Origin: Nocardioides soli
GTDB taxonomy: Bacteria > Actinomycetota > Actinomycetes > Propionibacteriales > Nocardioidaceae
Length of the DNA stretch: 64,000 bases
Direction: 5' to 3'
NCBI RefSeq assembly: GCF_014191495.1
Contig: NZ_JACHWR010000002.1
Location: 744,001 to 808,000, forward strand
Shown here: positions 1 to 9,703 of the stretch, in pieces
Position numbering within the stretch: the stretch's first letter is position 1
Layout: each line of letters begins with the position of its first letter
The notes under the pieces: generated by a model
Seen by the model: only the letters and a program-made list of their open reading frames with translations
The model's database searches: none
What the model was told of the DNA's origin: nothing
Translations under genes and position numbers: made by a program

Positions 1-2
1 CC

Positions 3-422
3 GGCGTCGACTTCTTCTCCTACGATCCCGCGGATCCGGCCGGCACGATCAAGGTCGCGATCACCTCCACCGGGCAGGTCGCGATCTCCTCGGTGCCCAG
101 CACCGTGCCCGGGCAGGGCAACAACAGCACCGGCAACGCCGAGGTCCTCGCCGGCTCGATCACCATCGCGGACGGCTACCAGCGTCTGGTCAACGGCTTC
201 GGCACCGCCGTCGCCTCGGTGCAACGGCTCGCCGACAACCAGCGGGTGATGTCCCAGCAGGTCGATGCGGCCCGCGAGCAGCTCACCGGCGTGAGCATCG
301 ACGAGGAGTCGGTCAACCTGGTGATGGCGCAACGCTCGTACGAGGCGGCGGCCCGGGTGATGACCACCGTCGACTCGATCCTCGACACCCTGATCAACCG
401 CACCGGGCTGGTCGGCCGATGA
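3..422 (+). CDS. flgK: Flagellar hook-associated protein FlgK, C-terminal part (cut by window edge)
   Basis: The frame is open from base 3 at the window edge, so only the last 139 residues are present. FlgK (HAP1) joins the flagellar hook to the filament. The visible end carries the family's typical coiled-coil C-terminus, ending in a stretch with MTTVDSILDTLINRTGLVG that packs into the hook-filament junction. It lies 40 bases before flgL, which fits the usual flgK-flgL-fliW-csrA order. The ATG at 93 is internal to the protein, not a start. The missing N-terminus is outside the window. Family call is firm; only the length is unknown. Confidence 0.93.
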   Translation, partial: GVDFFSYDPADPAGTIKVAITSTGQVAISSVPSTVPGQGNNSTGNAEVLAGSITIADGYQRLVNGFGTAVASVQRLADNQRVMSQQVDAAREQLTGVSIDEESVNLVMAQRSYEAAARVMTTVDSILDTLINRTGLVGR

Positions 423-462
423 ACCGGCCCGCTCGGCAGCTCGCCTCGACGGGAGGACCCCG

Positions 463-1374
463 ATGACACTCGTCCGCACCACCCAGAACATGCTCAGCCG
501 GCAGTCCTTCACCGGCATGCAGGCGGCGATGGCCCGCGTGGCCAAGGCGCAGGAGCAGCTGAGCACCGGGCGCCTGATCAACCGCCCGTCGGACGACCCG
601 ACCGGCGCCACCACCGCGATGCGGATCCGGTCGTCGCTGGCGAGCGAGAAGCAGTTCGTCCGCAACGCCGACAGCGCGGTCGGCTGGCTCGACCAGACCG
701 ACGGCACGCTCTCGACGATCGGCAACCAGCTCTCGCGGGCGCGCGACATCGCGCTCCAGGGTGCCAACACCGGAGCCATGGGCCCGGAGGCGCGACTCGC
801 ACTCGCCACGGAGGTCGACCAGATCCGGGAGGGGCTGATCACCTCGGCGAACACCCAGTACCTGGACCGGCCGATCTTCGGCGGCATCACCGCGGGCCAG
901 AAGGCCTACCACCCCGACGGCACCCTCGCCGACCCGGACGCCGTCAACCTCGGGAGCGCCGGCGGCGTGCACCGCACGATCGCCGACGGCGTACGGATGC
1001 GGATCGACCTCGAGGGGCCTCAGGTCTTCGGCGGCTCCCCGGACTCGGTCTTCGACCACCTGGCGGCGCTCTCGGCCGCGTTGAAGAGCGCCGACTCCGT
1101 GGGCATCGAGGCCGCCATCGACCGCCTCAAGGTCGATGCCGACCGGGTCACGAACGCCCAGTCGGAGATCGGTGCCCGCACGGTCCGGGTCGAGCGGGCG
1201 CGCGACGTCGCGACCGACGCCCACCTCACCCTCACCAACGCCCTGTCGGAGGTCGAGAACGTCGACCTCGCCCGGGCGACCGTCGACCTCGGTCTCCAGG
1301 AGGTCGCCTACCAAGCCGCCCTGGGCGCGACCGCCCGGGTCCTCCAGCCGAGCCTCTTGGACTTCCTGCGATGA
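463..1374 (+). CDS. flgL: Flagellar hook-associated protein FlgL
   Basis: A 303-residue flagellin-like protein. FlgL (HAP3) sits between FlgK and the filament. The N-terminal helix (MTLVRTTQNMLSRQSFTGMQ) and the C-terminal helix ending in LQPSLLDFL match the paired helical ends shared by flagellin and FlgL, while the middle is variable. GGGAGG lies just before the ATG and sets the start. The stop overlaps the fliW start by four bases (ATGA), so the two are translationally coupled. Length is normal for actinobacterial FlgL. Confidence 0.93.
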   Translation: MTLVRTTQNMLSRQSFTGMQAAMARVAKAQEQLSTGRLINRPSDDPTGATTAMRIRSSLASEKQFVRNADSAVGWLDQTDGTLSTIGNQLSRARDIALQGANTGAMGPEARLALATEVDQIREGLITSANTQYLDRPIFGGITAGQKAYHPDGTLADPDAVNLGSAGGVHRTIADGVRMRIDLEGPQVFGGSPDSVFDHLAALSAALKSADSVGIEAAIDRLKVDADRVTNAQSEIGARTVRVERARDVATDAHLTLTNALSEVENVDLARATVDLGLQEVAYQAALGATARVLQPSLLDFLR

Positions 1375-1838
1375 CTCTCACCCACGCCCTTGACATGATG
1401 GCCGTCCCCGAATCCGCCGACGGAGGTCTCGTGGCCGAGAACCACGCCCCGGTGATCGACATCCCGGTGATCGACATGGTGCTCCCGATGCCGGGCTTCC
1501 CCGAGCATCGGAGCTGGGCCCTCGTCCAGGTCGACGACAGCAGCGACCTGGGCAGCCTGAGCTCGCTCGACGAGCAGGGGCTGCGCTTCCTGGTCGTGCC
1601 GCCCGCGGCGTTCTTCCCCGACTACGCGCCCGAGGTGGGCGACGACGTCGTCGCCGCCCTCGGCATCGAGTCGGCCGCGGACGTCCTGGTGCTGGTCGTG
1701 CTCACCACCGGCCGCGGGCTGCACGACACGACCGCCAACCTGGCGGCACCGGTGCTCGTCAACCTCACCACCCGGCGCGCGGGTCAGGTCGTGCTCGACC
1801 AGCCGGGCCTGCCGGTGGCCGCGCCGCTGCTCGGGTGA
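1371..1838 (+). CDS. fliW: Flagellar assembly factor FliW
   Basis: A 155-residue FliW protein. In the known FliW-CsrA-flagellin circuit, FliW binds CsrA and releases flagellin mRNA from repression when flagellin is scarce; this is family knowledge. Family motifs visible are LRFLVVPPAAFFPDY (about residues 63-77) and a C-terminal stretch with TANLAAPVLVNLTTRRAGQVVL. The N-terminal 25 residues, before PVIDMVLPMPGF, are longer than usual, so an internal start cannot be excluded. It overlaps flgL by four bases and is followed by csrA after 85 bases, the classic pairing. Confidence 0.93.
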   Translation: MTLTHALDMMAVPESADGGLVAENHAPVIDIPVIDMVLPMPGFPEHRSWALVQVDDSSDLGSLSSLDEQGLRFLVVPPAAFFPDYAPEVGDDVVAALGIESAADVLVLVVLTTGRGLHDTTANLAAPVLVNLTTRRAGQVVLDQPGLPVAAPLLG

Positions 1839-1923
1839 GCACCGGCCACCTGTCCAGCCACCCGTCCAGTCGCGTTGGTGGCATCCCGGTCGGCGCACCC
1901 GGCTCGCCCGGTACGGTGGGCAC

Positions 1924-2172
1924 ATGCTGGTTCTGAGTCGCCGGGCGGGGGAGAGCGTCGTCCTGGGCGAGGACATCACGGTCACGGTCCTCGAGGTCCG
2001 CGGCGACGTGGTGCGGATCGGCATCGACGCCCCTCGCTCCCTGCGGGTGCACCGCGCCGAGCTGCTTGCCCAGCTCGAGGAGAGCAACCGTCAGGCCGCG
2101 TCCCCCAGCGCCGATCTGGTCGCCCAGCTGTCGAAGGCCCTCGGCCGCGACCGAGACACCGACTCCGACTGA
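1924..2172 (+). CDS. csrA: Carbon storage regulator CsrA
   Basis: An 82-residue RNA-binding translational repressor. It begins with the canonical MLVLSRRAGESVVLG and continues with IGIDAPRSLRVHRAEL, the beta strands and the VHR motif that contacts GGA sites in flagellin and other mRNAs. The C-terminal tail of about 25 residues after the core is longer than in E. coli CsrA, which is common in actinobacterial and spirochaete forms. It follows fliW and closes the flagellar block. Confidence 0.95.
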   Translation: MLVLSRRAGESVVLGEDITVTVLEVRGDVVRIGIDAPRSLRVHRAELLAQLEESNRQAASPSADLVAQLSKALGRDRDTDSD

Positions 2173-2214
2173 CCCGCGAGCCGGCACCCACCACGCCCGT
2201 GACTGCCGGGCGCC

Positions 2215-2318
2215 GGTGGTTTCGAGGCTCGGGCCTGGCGGCCCTCACGCCTCAACCACCGAGTGCGAGGTCGGTGGTTGAGGTGCGAGGAGCGCCAGCG
2301 ACGAGCCTCGAAACCACC
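2215..2318. repeat. Nested long inverted repeat (dispersed palindromic element)
   Basis: Outer arms of 17 bases match perfectly (2215-2231 and 2302-2318, ggtggtttcgaggctcg and its complement). Inside them a second perfect 13-base pair lies at 2250-2262 and 2271-2283 (cctcaaccaccga and its complement), and the sequence between the two is partly complementary too. The whole 104 bases would fold into one long hairpin after csrA. Its 'tggttgagg...cgaaaccacc' character resembles palindromic elements I associate with Nocardioides-type genomes. It may act as a terminator for csrA or as a REP/MITE-like element. Confidence 0.75.
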
Positions 2319-2377
2319 TGCCGGACGTCCGAGGGCCGACGACGGCGGCGGTGTGGCCCAGCCCACGCCGGAAATTG

Positions 2378-2392
2378 GTTGTTCGAGGCAAC
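2378..2392. promoter_or_regulatory. Probable MarR-type operator, upstream copy
   Basis: An imperfect palindrome GTTG-7-CAAC, centred about 29 bases before the stronger copy at 2406-2422. Both lie directly in front of the MFS gene, whose partner gene encodes a MarR regulator. The TTG...CAA arms fit MarR-type sites in general; the assignment to this regulator is inference. Confidence 0.45.
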
Positions 2393-2405
2393 GAAGCCGG
2401 AATAT

Positions 2406-2422
2406 GGTTGCCGTCGGCAACC
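2406..2422. promoter_or_regulatory. Probable MarR-type operator, proximal copy
   Basis: A perfect inverted repeat GGTTGCC-GTC-GGCAACC, twelve bases before the preferred start of the MFS gene. The TTGCC...GGCAA core is the usual shape of MarR-family operators. It argues that the MFS start is the ATG at 2434 rather than that at 2404, which would place the operator inside the coding region. Confidence 0.6.
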
Positions 2423-2433
2423 TTTTACCTGGC

Positions 2434-4074
2434 ATGAATCGAGCTTCCGTGACGCAGGCGCCTGACGCCCCCTCCCCAGCTCCGGCCTCCGCGGAGGAGT
2501 CCGGAGAGATGACCCACCGGCAGATCCTGGAGGCCCTCAGCGGCCTGCTGCTGGCGATGTTCGTGGCGATGCTCTCGAGCACCGTCGTCTCCAACGCCCT
2601 GCCCCGCATCGTCTCCGACCTGCACGGCAGCCAGACCGGCTACACGTGGGTCGTCGTCGCGACGATGCTCGCGATGACCGCGACCACCCCGATCTGGGGC
2701 AAGCTCTCCGACCTCTTCAGCAAGAAGCTGCTGGTCCAGCTCGCGCTCGTCATCTACATCATCGGCTCGCTGGTCGCCGCGATGGCGCCGAGCATGGGGG
2801 TGCTGATCGGTGCGCGTGTCGTGCAGGGCCTGGGCGTGGGCGGCCTGACCGCACTGGTGCAGGTCGTGATCGCGACGATGATCTCCCCGCGCGAGCGCGG
2901 CCGCTACTCCGGCTACCTGGGCGCGGTGTTCGCGCTGGCCACCGTGAGCGGCCCGCTCATCGGCGGCGTGATCGTCGACTCCGCCCTCGGCTGGCGGGGC
3001 TGCTTCTTCGTCGGCCTGCCGTTCGCGATCGCCGCTTTCTTCCTGCTGCAGAAGACGCTGCACCTGCCCGTCGTACGCCGGCAGGTCGACATCGACTACG
3101 CCGGGGCGACGCTGATCATCGCGGGCGTCTCCACGCTGCTGATCTGGGTGAGCCTCGCCGGCAACAACTTCGCGTGGGGCTCCTGGGCGAGCATCGGCAT
3201 GGTCGTGCTCGGGGTCGTGCTGCTGACCGTGGCCGTGTACGTCGAGGCGCGGGTCGCCACGGACCCGGTCATCCCGCTCCGCCTCTTCAAGGACCGCACG
3301 ATCACGCTGGCGACGATCGCCTCGGTCATGGTCGGCGTCGCGATGTTCGGCTCGACGGTCTACCTGAGCCAGTACTTCCAGACCGCTCGCGGCATGAGCC
3401 CGACCGAGGCCGGCCTGATGTCGATCGCGATGGTCGGCGGGCTGTTCGTGTCGAGCATCGTCAGCGGCCGGATCATCACCGCGACGGGTCGCTGGAAGCG
3501 GTTCCTCGTCGGCGGCATGGTGCTCGTCGTCGTGGGGCTGGCGCTGCTCGGCACCATCGACGAGACCACGAGCCTGCTCGTCATCGGCTTCTTCATGGCG
3601 ATCCTCGGCGTCGGCATGGGCGCGACCATGCAGAACCTCGTGCTCGCCGTCCAGAACAACGTCCCGATGTCCGACATGGGCGCCGCGAGCGCGGTCGTCG
3701 CGTTCTTCCGCTCGATGGGCGGCTCGATCGGCGTCTCGGCGCTGGGCGCGCTGCTCAGCCACCAGGTGGCGACCAAGGTGACCGACGGCCTGCACCTGAT
3801 CGGCATCTCGACCACCAGCCACGAGAGCCACTCGATCCCCGACCTGGGCGCGCTGCCGGCGCCGGTGCGGGCGGTGTTCGAGAGCGCCTTCGGGCAGTCG
3901 TTCGGCGAGATCTTCCTGGTCGCCGCGCCGTTCGCGCTCATCGCGCTGGTCTGCGTCGCCCTGATCAAGGAGGTGCCGCTGCGTACCTCCAACCTCGAGT
4001 CGTACGCCGAGGCGTCGCCCGAGGTCGCCGCCGAGCTCCGCTCGGGGGTCGTCGAGGCGGAGGCCCGGCGATGA
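2434..4074 (+). CDS. MFS drug efflux transporter, DHA2 (EmrB/QacA) family
   Basis: A 546-residue inner-membrane protein with about 14 hydrophobic segments, the size and shape of DHA2-family proton-coupled multidrug exporters. Visible landmarks are the segment-1 motif with SSTVVSNALPRIVSDL (about residues 47-62), motif A WGKLSDLFSKK after segment 2, and motif C-like GPLIGG near residue 175. The substrate cannot be told from sequence. The ATG at 2434 is preferred over upstream starts because it follows the operators at 2378-2422. It overlaps the MarR gene by four bases (ATGA), so repressor and pump are co-expressed and probably autoregulated. Confidence 0.9.
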   Translation: MNRASVTQAPDAPSPAPASAEESGEMTHRQILEALSGLLLAMFVAMLSSTVVSNALPRIVSDLHGSQTGYTWVVVATMLAMTATTPIWGKLSDLFSKKLLVQLALVIYIIGSLVAAMAPSMGVLIGARVVQGLGVGGLTALVQVVIATMISPRERGRYSGYLGAVFALATVSGPLIGGVIVDSALGWRGCFFVGLPFAIAAFFLLQKTLHLPVVRRQVDIDYAGATLIIAGVSTLLIWVSLAGNNFAWGSWASIGMVVLGVVLLTVAVYVEARVATDPVIPLRLFKDRTITLATIASVMVGVAMFGSTVYLSQYFQTARGMSPTEAGLMSIAMVGGLFVSSIVSGRIITATGRWKRFLVGGMVLVVVGLALLGTIDETTSLLVIGFFMAILGVGMGATMQNLVLAVQNNVPMSDMGAASAVVAFFRSMGGSIGVSALGALLSHQVATKVTDGLHLIGISTTSHESHSIPDLGALPAPVRAVFESAFGQSFGEIFLVAAPFALIALVCVALIKEVPLRTSNLESYAEASPEVAAELRSGVVEAEARR

Positions 4075-4532
4075 CCACCGCCGTCGGCGCCGAGGTCGAC
4101 CGCGCCGAGCTGCTCGGTGAGCTCGAGCGCGAGGTCGGCGTGATGATCGGCCGGATCCGCCGCCTGCTCCGTGAGCGAGCCCGGACCGTGCACGAGGAGC
4201 TGCAGTCGTCGACGTACCTGCTGCTGTCGTGGCTCGACACGCGCGGGCCGCTGCGCGCCTCGGAGATCTCCGAGACGTTCGGGATCGACAAGGGCGCGAT
4301 CAGTCGGCAGGTGCAGCACCTGATCGAGCTGGGCCTGGTCGATCGCGCGCCCGACCCCGACGACGGCCGCGCCACGCTGCTGTCGGCCAGCGAGACGGCG
4401 CGGACCCGGCTGGCCGCCGTCAAGGAGGCCAGCCGCCTCTGGCTCGACCAGCGGCTCGACGACCTGCCCGACGAGGACCTCGCGGCCTTCGTCGGGCTGC
4501 TCGGCCGCTACAACGTCGCGCTCGGCGTCTGA
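4071..4532 (+). CDS. MarR family transcriptional regulator
   Basis: A 153-residue winged-helix regulator. The recognition region reads LRASEISETFGIDKGAISRQVQHLIELGLVDRAPDPDDGR, the typical MarR helix-turn-helix followed by the wing. Here only its order is noted: helix about residues 62-80, wing about 90-105. It overlaps the MFS transporter by four bases and most likely represses that operon through the palindromes at 2378-2422, released by the pump's substrate. The ligand is unknown. Confidence 0.9.
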   Translation: MTTAVGAEVDRAELLGELEREVGVMIGRIRRLLRERARTVHEELQSSTYLLLSWLDTRGPLRASEISETFGIDKGAISRQVQHLIELGLVDRAPDPDDGRATLLSASETARTRLAAVKEASRLWLDQRLDDLPDEDLAAFVGLLGRYNVALGV

Positions 4533-4536
4533 GCTC

Positions 4537-4700
4537 CTAGTGGTCATCGCTGTTGATACGTCGGGGGTATCCGTGCTCAGGGTGGGTGCCTCGCAAGGCG
4601 GCGGCGCGACGGCATACCTGGTTGTCTACCGAGCGTCGCCAACGCGGCGAGGTGCGTGCACTGGGTGCGTAGACCCTGGGTGAATCAACGGTGATGGCCA

Positions 4701-4704
<4 letters not shown>
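4537..4704. repeat. 168-bp segment bounded by 20-bp inverted repeats
   Basis: The ends ctagtggtcatcgctgttga (4537-4556) and its near complement (4685-4704) agree at 17 of 20 positions. The element fills the whole gap between the convergent marR and alpha-glucosidase genes and its right arm supplies the stop codon of the glucosidase. It holds no plausible gene. It could be a MITE-like insertion or a bidirectional terminator with a very large loop. Confidence 0.6.
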
Positions 4705-6314
<1,610 letters not shown>

Positions 6315-6333
6315 GCGCTCCATCCTAGATGGC

Positions 6334-7041
6334 TCACCCGAAGGCCGCCGGGTCGACCGCGATCCACAGGTGCTCCGCGCTGCCGAGCAGGTCGCCGTCG
6401 GCGTCGTAGAGCGCCGACGCCGTGAACGTCTTGCGGCCCGAGGTCAGCCGGCCCAGCCCGACGACCACGTGCTCGGCGCCGACCTCGGGCAGCCGCTCGA
6501 CCCGCGCGGTCATCCGGGCCAGCACCATCAGCCGCTCCTCGAGGTCGCCGGCCCAGCCGCCGACGCAGTCGAGCGCCGCCCAGGTCGTGGCGGGCAGGAC
6601 GTCCGCGACCGACGCGTCGGGCGTCCAGGTGGCCGCGACCCGGGCGCAGCCCTCCTGGTCGGCGACCCGGCCGGGGAAGATCCGCAGCCCGTCATCGCGC
6701 GCCGTGCCGCAGGAGAAGCAGGTCGGGAAGGGGTGCGAGGTGAGGCCGGCGTACGACGCCTCGGCCGCGCGCGCCTCGGCCGGCGGCACCCAGGTGACGA
6801 CCGTCAGGTCGCCGGCCGCGGGCTCGGCCCGCAGCACCGGAGCGTCGCCGTGGCTCGCGACGCGTGCGTCGTCCTCGACCCGGATCGGCATCGGGGTGTC
6901 GAGCGGCGGCGGCGCGAAGAGCGACACCGCCACGACCGGCGCGTCGACGTGCGCGGCCAGGGCCCCGGCGGACCAGCCGCCGTTGCCGGAGGACGGGGGG
7001 CCGCAGAAGCGGCGGGGGACGGTCAGCAGTGGATCGGACAC
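6334..7041 (-). CDS. Conserved protein, probable hot-dog-fold thioesterase-like
   Basis: A 235-residue soluble protein. The arrangement, with an N-terminal GNGGWSAGALA stretch and a second half with TWAALDCVGGWA, resembles two-domain hot-dog proteins annotated as acyl-CoA thioesterase-like in actinobacteria, but I see no catalytic signature that fixes an activity. A CFSCG pair sits near residue 110 and could bind a metal or be redox active. It lies 19 bases upstream of the alpha-glucosidase on the same strand; the glucosidase appears to have its own promoter in that gap. Function unproven. Confidence 0.6.
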   Translation of the reverse strand: MSDPLLTVPRRFCGPPSSGNGGWSAGALAAHVDAPVVAVSLFAPPPLDTPMPIRVEDDARVASHGDAPVLRAEPAAGDLTVVTWVPPAEARAAEASYAGLTSHPFPTCFSCGTARDDGLRIFPGRVADQEGCARVAATWTPDASVADVLPATTWAALDCVGGWAGDLEERLMVLARMTARVERLPEVGAEHVVVGLGRLTSGRKTFTASALYDADGDLLGSAEHLWIAVDPAAFG

Positions 7042-7089
7042 GAGCCGACCGTTCCACGGCGGCCGGGCCCGGGTCCACCCCGCGGTCGC

Positions 7090-8451
7090 TCAGCGGATCT
7101 CCTCCCAGCGCGCCAGCGCCTCGCGCCGCTCCGTGGCGTGGTCGACGACGGCCTCGGGGTAGCCGGCCGCGGCCCGGTCCGCGGGGCTCGGGTCGTGCGG
7201 GTCGGCGGCCGCGGCGAGCTCGGGCACCCACCGGCGCACGTAGTCGCCCGCGGGGTCGAACCGGCGGCCCTGGGCGGTCGGGTTGAAGATCCGGAAGTAC
7301 GGCGCGGCGTCGACGCCGCTGCCCGCGGCCCACTGCCAGTTCTGCTGGTTGGAGGCCAGGTCGCCGTCGACCAGCCAGCGCAGGAAGTGCCGGGCGCCGT
7401 GCCGCCACTCCACGTGCAGGTCCTTGACCAGGAAGCTCGCGACCACCATCCGCACCCGGTTGTGCATCCAGCCGGTCGCCCGCAGCTGGCGCATGCCGGC
7501 GTCGACGAGCGGGAAGCCGGTGCGGCCCTCGCGCCACGCGTCGAACCGCGCGCCCGGCTCGTCGTACCGCATCCGCGCGAAGGCCGGCCGCAGGTACTCC
7601 CGCGCCGTCTCGGGCCGCGCCCACAACACGTCGGCGAAGAACTCCCGCCAGGCCAGCTCGGTGCGGTACGCCGCGGCCCCGGTGCTGCGCAGCCGGGCCA
7701 GGTCGGCGAGCATCGTGCGCGGGTGGATCTCGCCCCACCGCAGGTGCGCCGACATCCGCGAGGTGGCGTCGAGGTCGGGCCGGTCGCGCTCCTCGTCGTA
7801 CGCCGCGACGGTCTCGAGCAGCTCCCGCCACCGGCGCCCGGCCGCCGCCTCGCCGGCCTCGGGGAGCTCCAGGCGGGCGGGGAGCGCCGGCTCGGGGAGG
7901 TCGGCCGTACCCTCGTCGAGCTCCAGCCAGCTCCCGCCGCGGGGCGCGTCGACCGGCCCTCGCCAGCCGTGGTCGGCCCAGGCGCGCGAGAAGGGGGTGA
8001 AGACCTGGTACGCCGCGCCCGCCCCGGTGGTGACCCGGCCCGGGGCGACGGCGTACGGCGAGCCGGTGCGGACCAGCTCGACGCCCCGCTCGGTCAGGGC
8101 CCGCTCGACGGCCGCGTCGCGCCGGCTCCCGTACGGGCCGAAGTCGGCGCTCACGTGCACCCGGCCGGCGCCGACCGCGCGGGCGGCCAGCGGCACCCGG
8201 CGCACCGGGTCGCCCCGGACCACCGACAGCCGCGATCCGCGCCGCCGCAGATCGCGGTCGAGACCCCGCAGCGACGCGGCGAGGTAGGCCCGCCGGCTGG
8301 GCCCCGCCGGCCGCCAGAGTGCGGGGTCGAGGACGAACAGCGCGAGCACCGGGCCGTCGGCCACCGCCTCCAGCAGAGCGGGGTTGTCACTGAGTCGCAG
8401 GTCACGTCGGAACCACATGACCGCGGGTGTGGCGGCGCCCATCGTCGCCAT
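7090..8451 (-). CDS. phr: Deoxyribodipyrimidine photo-lyase
   Basis: A light-driven repair enzyme for cyclobutane pyrimidine dimers, about 453 residues, class I (CPD) photolyase/cryptochrome family. The N-terminal antenna domain starts with AVMWFRRDLRLSDNPAL. The C-terminal FAD domain shows the signature GYP/TGFPLVDAGMRQLRATGWMHNR followed by ASFLVKDL and DGDLASNQQNWQW, including tryptophans of the electron-transfer chain. Start chosen at ATG 8451 (MATMGAA); the frame is open to 8481, but that would touch the divergent ideR start. Spacing to ideR is only 29 bases. Confidence 0.93.
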   Translation of the reverse strand: MATMGAATPAVMWFRRDLRLSDNPALLEAVADGPVLALFVLDPALWRPAGPSRRAYLAASLRGLDRDLRRRGSRLSVVRGDPVRRVPLAARAVGAGRVHVSADFGPYGSRRDAAVERALTERGVELVRTGSPYAVAPGRVTTGAGAAYQVFTPFSRAWADHGWRGPVDAPRGGSWLELDEGTADLPEPALPARLELPEAGEAAAGRRWRELLETVAAYDEERDRPDLDATSRMSAHLRWGEIHPRTMLADLARLRSTGAAAYRTELAWREFFADVLWARPETAREYLRPAFARMRYDEPGARFDAWREGRTGFPLVDAGMRQLRATGWMHNRVRMVVASFLVKDLHVEWRHGARHFLRWLVDGDLASNQQNWQWAAGSGVDAAPYFRIFNPTAQGRRFDPAGDYVRRWVPELAAAADPHDPSPADRAAAGYPEAVVDHATERREALARWEEIR

Positions 8452-8480
8452 CCTGTCAGTGGATTCGCGGATGGGACACA

Positions 8481-9176
8481 ATGGCTCGCGTGAGCGATCT
8501 GATCGACACCACCGAGATGTACCTCCGCACCATCTACGAGCTGGTCGAGGAGGGCATCATCCCGCTGCGCGCCCGGATCGCCGAGCGCCTCCACCAGAGC
8601 GGCCCGACGGTCTCGCAGACCGTGGCCCGGATGGAGCGCGACGGTCTGCTGACCGTCGAGGGCGACCGGCACCTCCAGCTCACCGACGAGGGGCTGCGGC
8701 TGGCGACCCGGGTGATGCGCAAGCACCGGCTGGCCGAGCGGCTGCTCACCGACGTGATCGGGCTCGAGTGGGAGCTCGTGCACGAGGAGGCCTGCCGCTG
8801 GGAGCACGTGATGTCCGAGACGGTCGAGCGCCGGCTGATCAAGCTGCTCGACCACCCCACGGAGTCGCCCTACGGCAACCCGATCCCGGGCCTCGACGAG
8901 CTCGGGCAGCGCGAGAACGTCGAGGGCTTCATGGAGGGCGTCGAGCCGCTCTCCGAGGCGGCCGGGCCGACCGAGCGCCGGGTGCTGGTGCGCCGGATCT
9001 CCGAGGAGATGCAGAAGGACGAGATCCTGATGAGCGCGATGCGGCGGGTCGGCGCGCTCCCGGACAAGACCGTGACGGTCATCGCGACCGAGGAGGGCGT
9101 GCTGGTCGGCAGCGGCGGCGAGACCGCGGAGATCGTGCCCGAGGCGGCCGACCACATCTTCGTGCGCAAGCTCTGA
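8481..9176 (+). CDS. ideR: Iron-dependent repressor IdeR (DtxR family)
   Basis: A 231-residue DtxR/IdeR regulator that represses siderophore and iron-uptake genes when loaded with Fe2+. The N-terminal winged helix contains LHQSGPTVSQTVARMERDGLL. The metal-site segment HEEACRWEHVMS carries the conserved Cys-x2-Glu-His of the primary site, and Met10-equivalent is in DTTEMYL. A C-terminal SH3-like domain ends in ADHIFVRKL. Start at ATG 8481 matches IdeR homologues; the frame extends upstream to 8427 but overlaps the divergent photolyase. Confidence 0.94.
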   Translation: MARVSDLIDTTEMYLRTIYELVEEGIIPLRARIAERLHQSGPTVSQTVARMERDGLLTVEGDRHLQLTDEGLRLATRVMRKHRLAERLLTDVIGLEWELVHEEACRWEHVMSETVERRLIKLLDHPTESPYGNPIPGLDELGQRENVEGFMEGVEPLSEAAGPTERRVLVRRISEEMQKDEILMSAMRRVGALPDKTVTVIATEEGVLVGSGGETAEIVPEAADHIFVRKL

Positions 9177-9188
9177 TCCGACCCTGGA

Positions 9189-9204
9189 TCACCCAGATGG
9201 GTGA
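9189..9204. terminator. Small hairpin after ideR
   Basis: TCACCC-agat-GGGTGA, twelve bases past the ideR stop, followed by the A/T-rich ataatg but no T-run. A weak terminator candidate; the stem is only six pairs. Confidence 0.35.
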
Positions 9205-9359
9205 ATAATGCCCCCGTTGGGGTCAGCACGAGGCAATTGTGGACGAACGTTGTCCGTGCTGTTGGGGTTCTGTTGCCGACTCGGCGGTAACTTGCCATCG
9301 GCGCGGCAGGGACGCGGCGTCGAGGGGGGCTGCCATTCTGTGGCAGTGGGAAGGTCGAC

Positions 9360-9683
9360 ATGGAGATCATCGAGCTCGATGGAGCGGTGCGCGTACGAGG
9401 CGAACGCAGCCTGGTCGTCGGTCACGGGCTGACCGGCCTGGACCGGGGGCTGGAGCCGCGCGAGTCGGTCGTGCTGCACACCCAGGACGGCGACTACTAC
9501 GCCGCGCAGCTGCGCGGCATCGACTTCGAGGTCGAGGACACCGTCTACACCTTCGCCGTCGGGGCGCGGCTCCCGGAGAACCTCGCGCTCGAGCGCGTGG
9601 CGGGCCTCGACCCCGACCGGCACGACCTCTCGCTGCACGAGCTGGTCGACCTGCTCGGCGAGCTGCGCGGCCGCGCGGTCTGA
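9360..9683 (+). CDS. Small conserved hypothetical protein
   Basis: A 107-residue acidic soluble protein with a strong ribosome site (GGGAAGG) seven bases before ATG 9360. I do not recognise the family. The body alternates beta-like segments, for instance SVVLHTQDGDYYAAQLRGIDF, and ends in a helix, DLSLHELVDLLGELRG, with no cysteines or membrane segments. It stands alone between ideR and the convergent Sir2 gene; the 183-base upstream gap holds a short inverted repeat ctgccattctgtggcag near 9330 that may belong to its promoter. Confidence 0.7.
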   Translation: MEIIELDGAVRVRGERSLVVGHGLTGLDRGLEPRESVVLHTQDGDYYAAQLRGIDFEVEDTVYTFAVGARLPENLALERVAGLDPDRHDLSLHELVDLLGELRGRAV

Positions 9684-9703
9684 ACGGGCCGGCGGGGCGG
9701 GCG

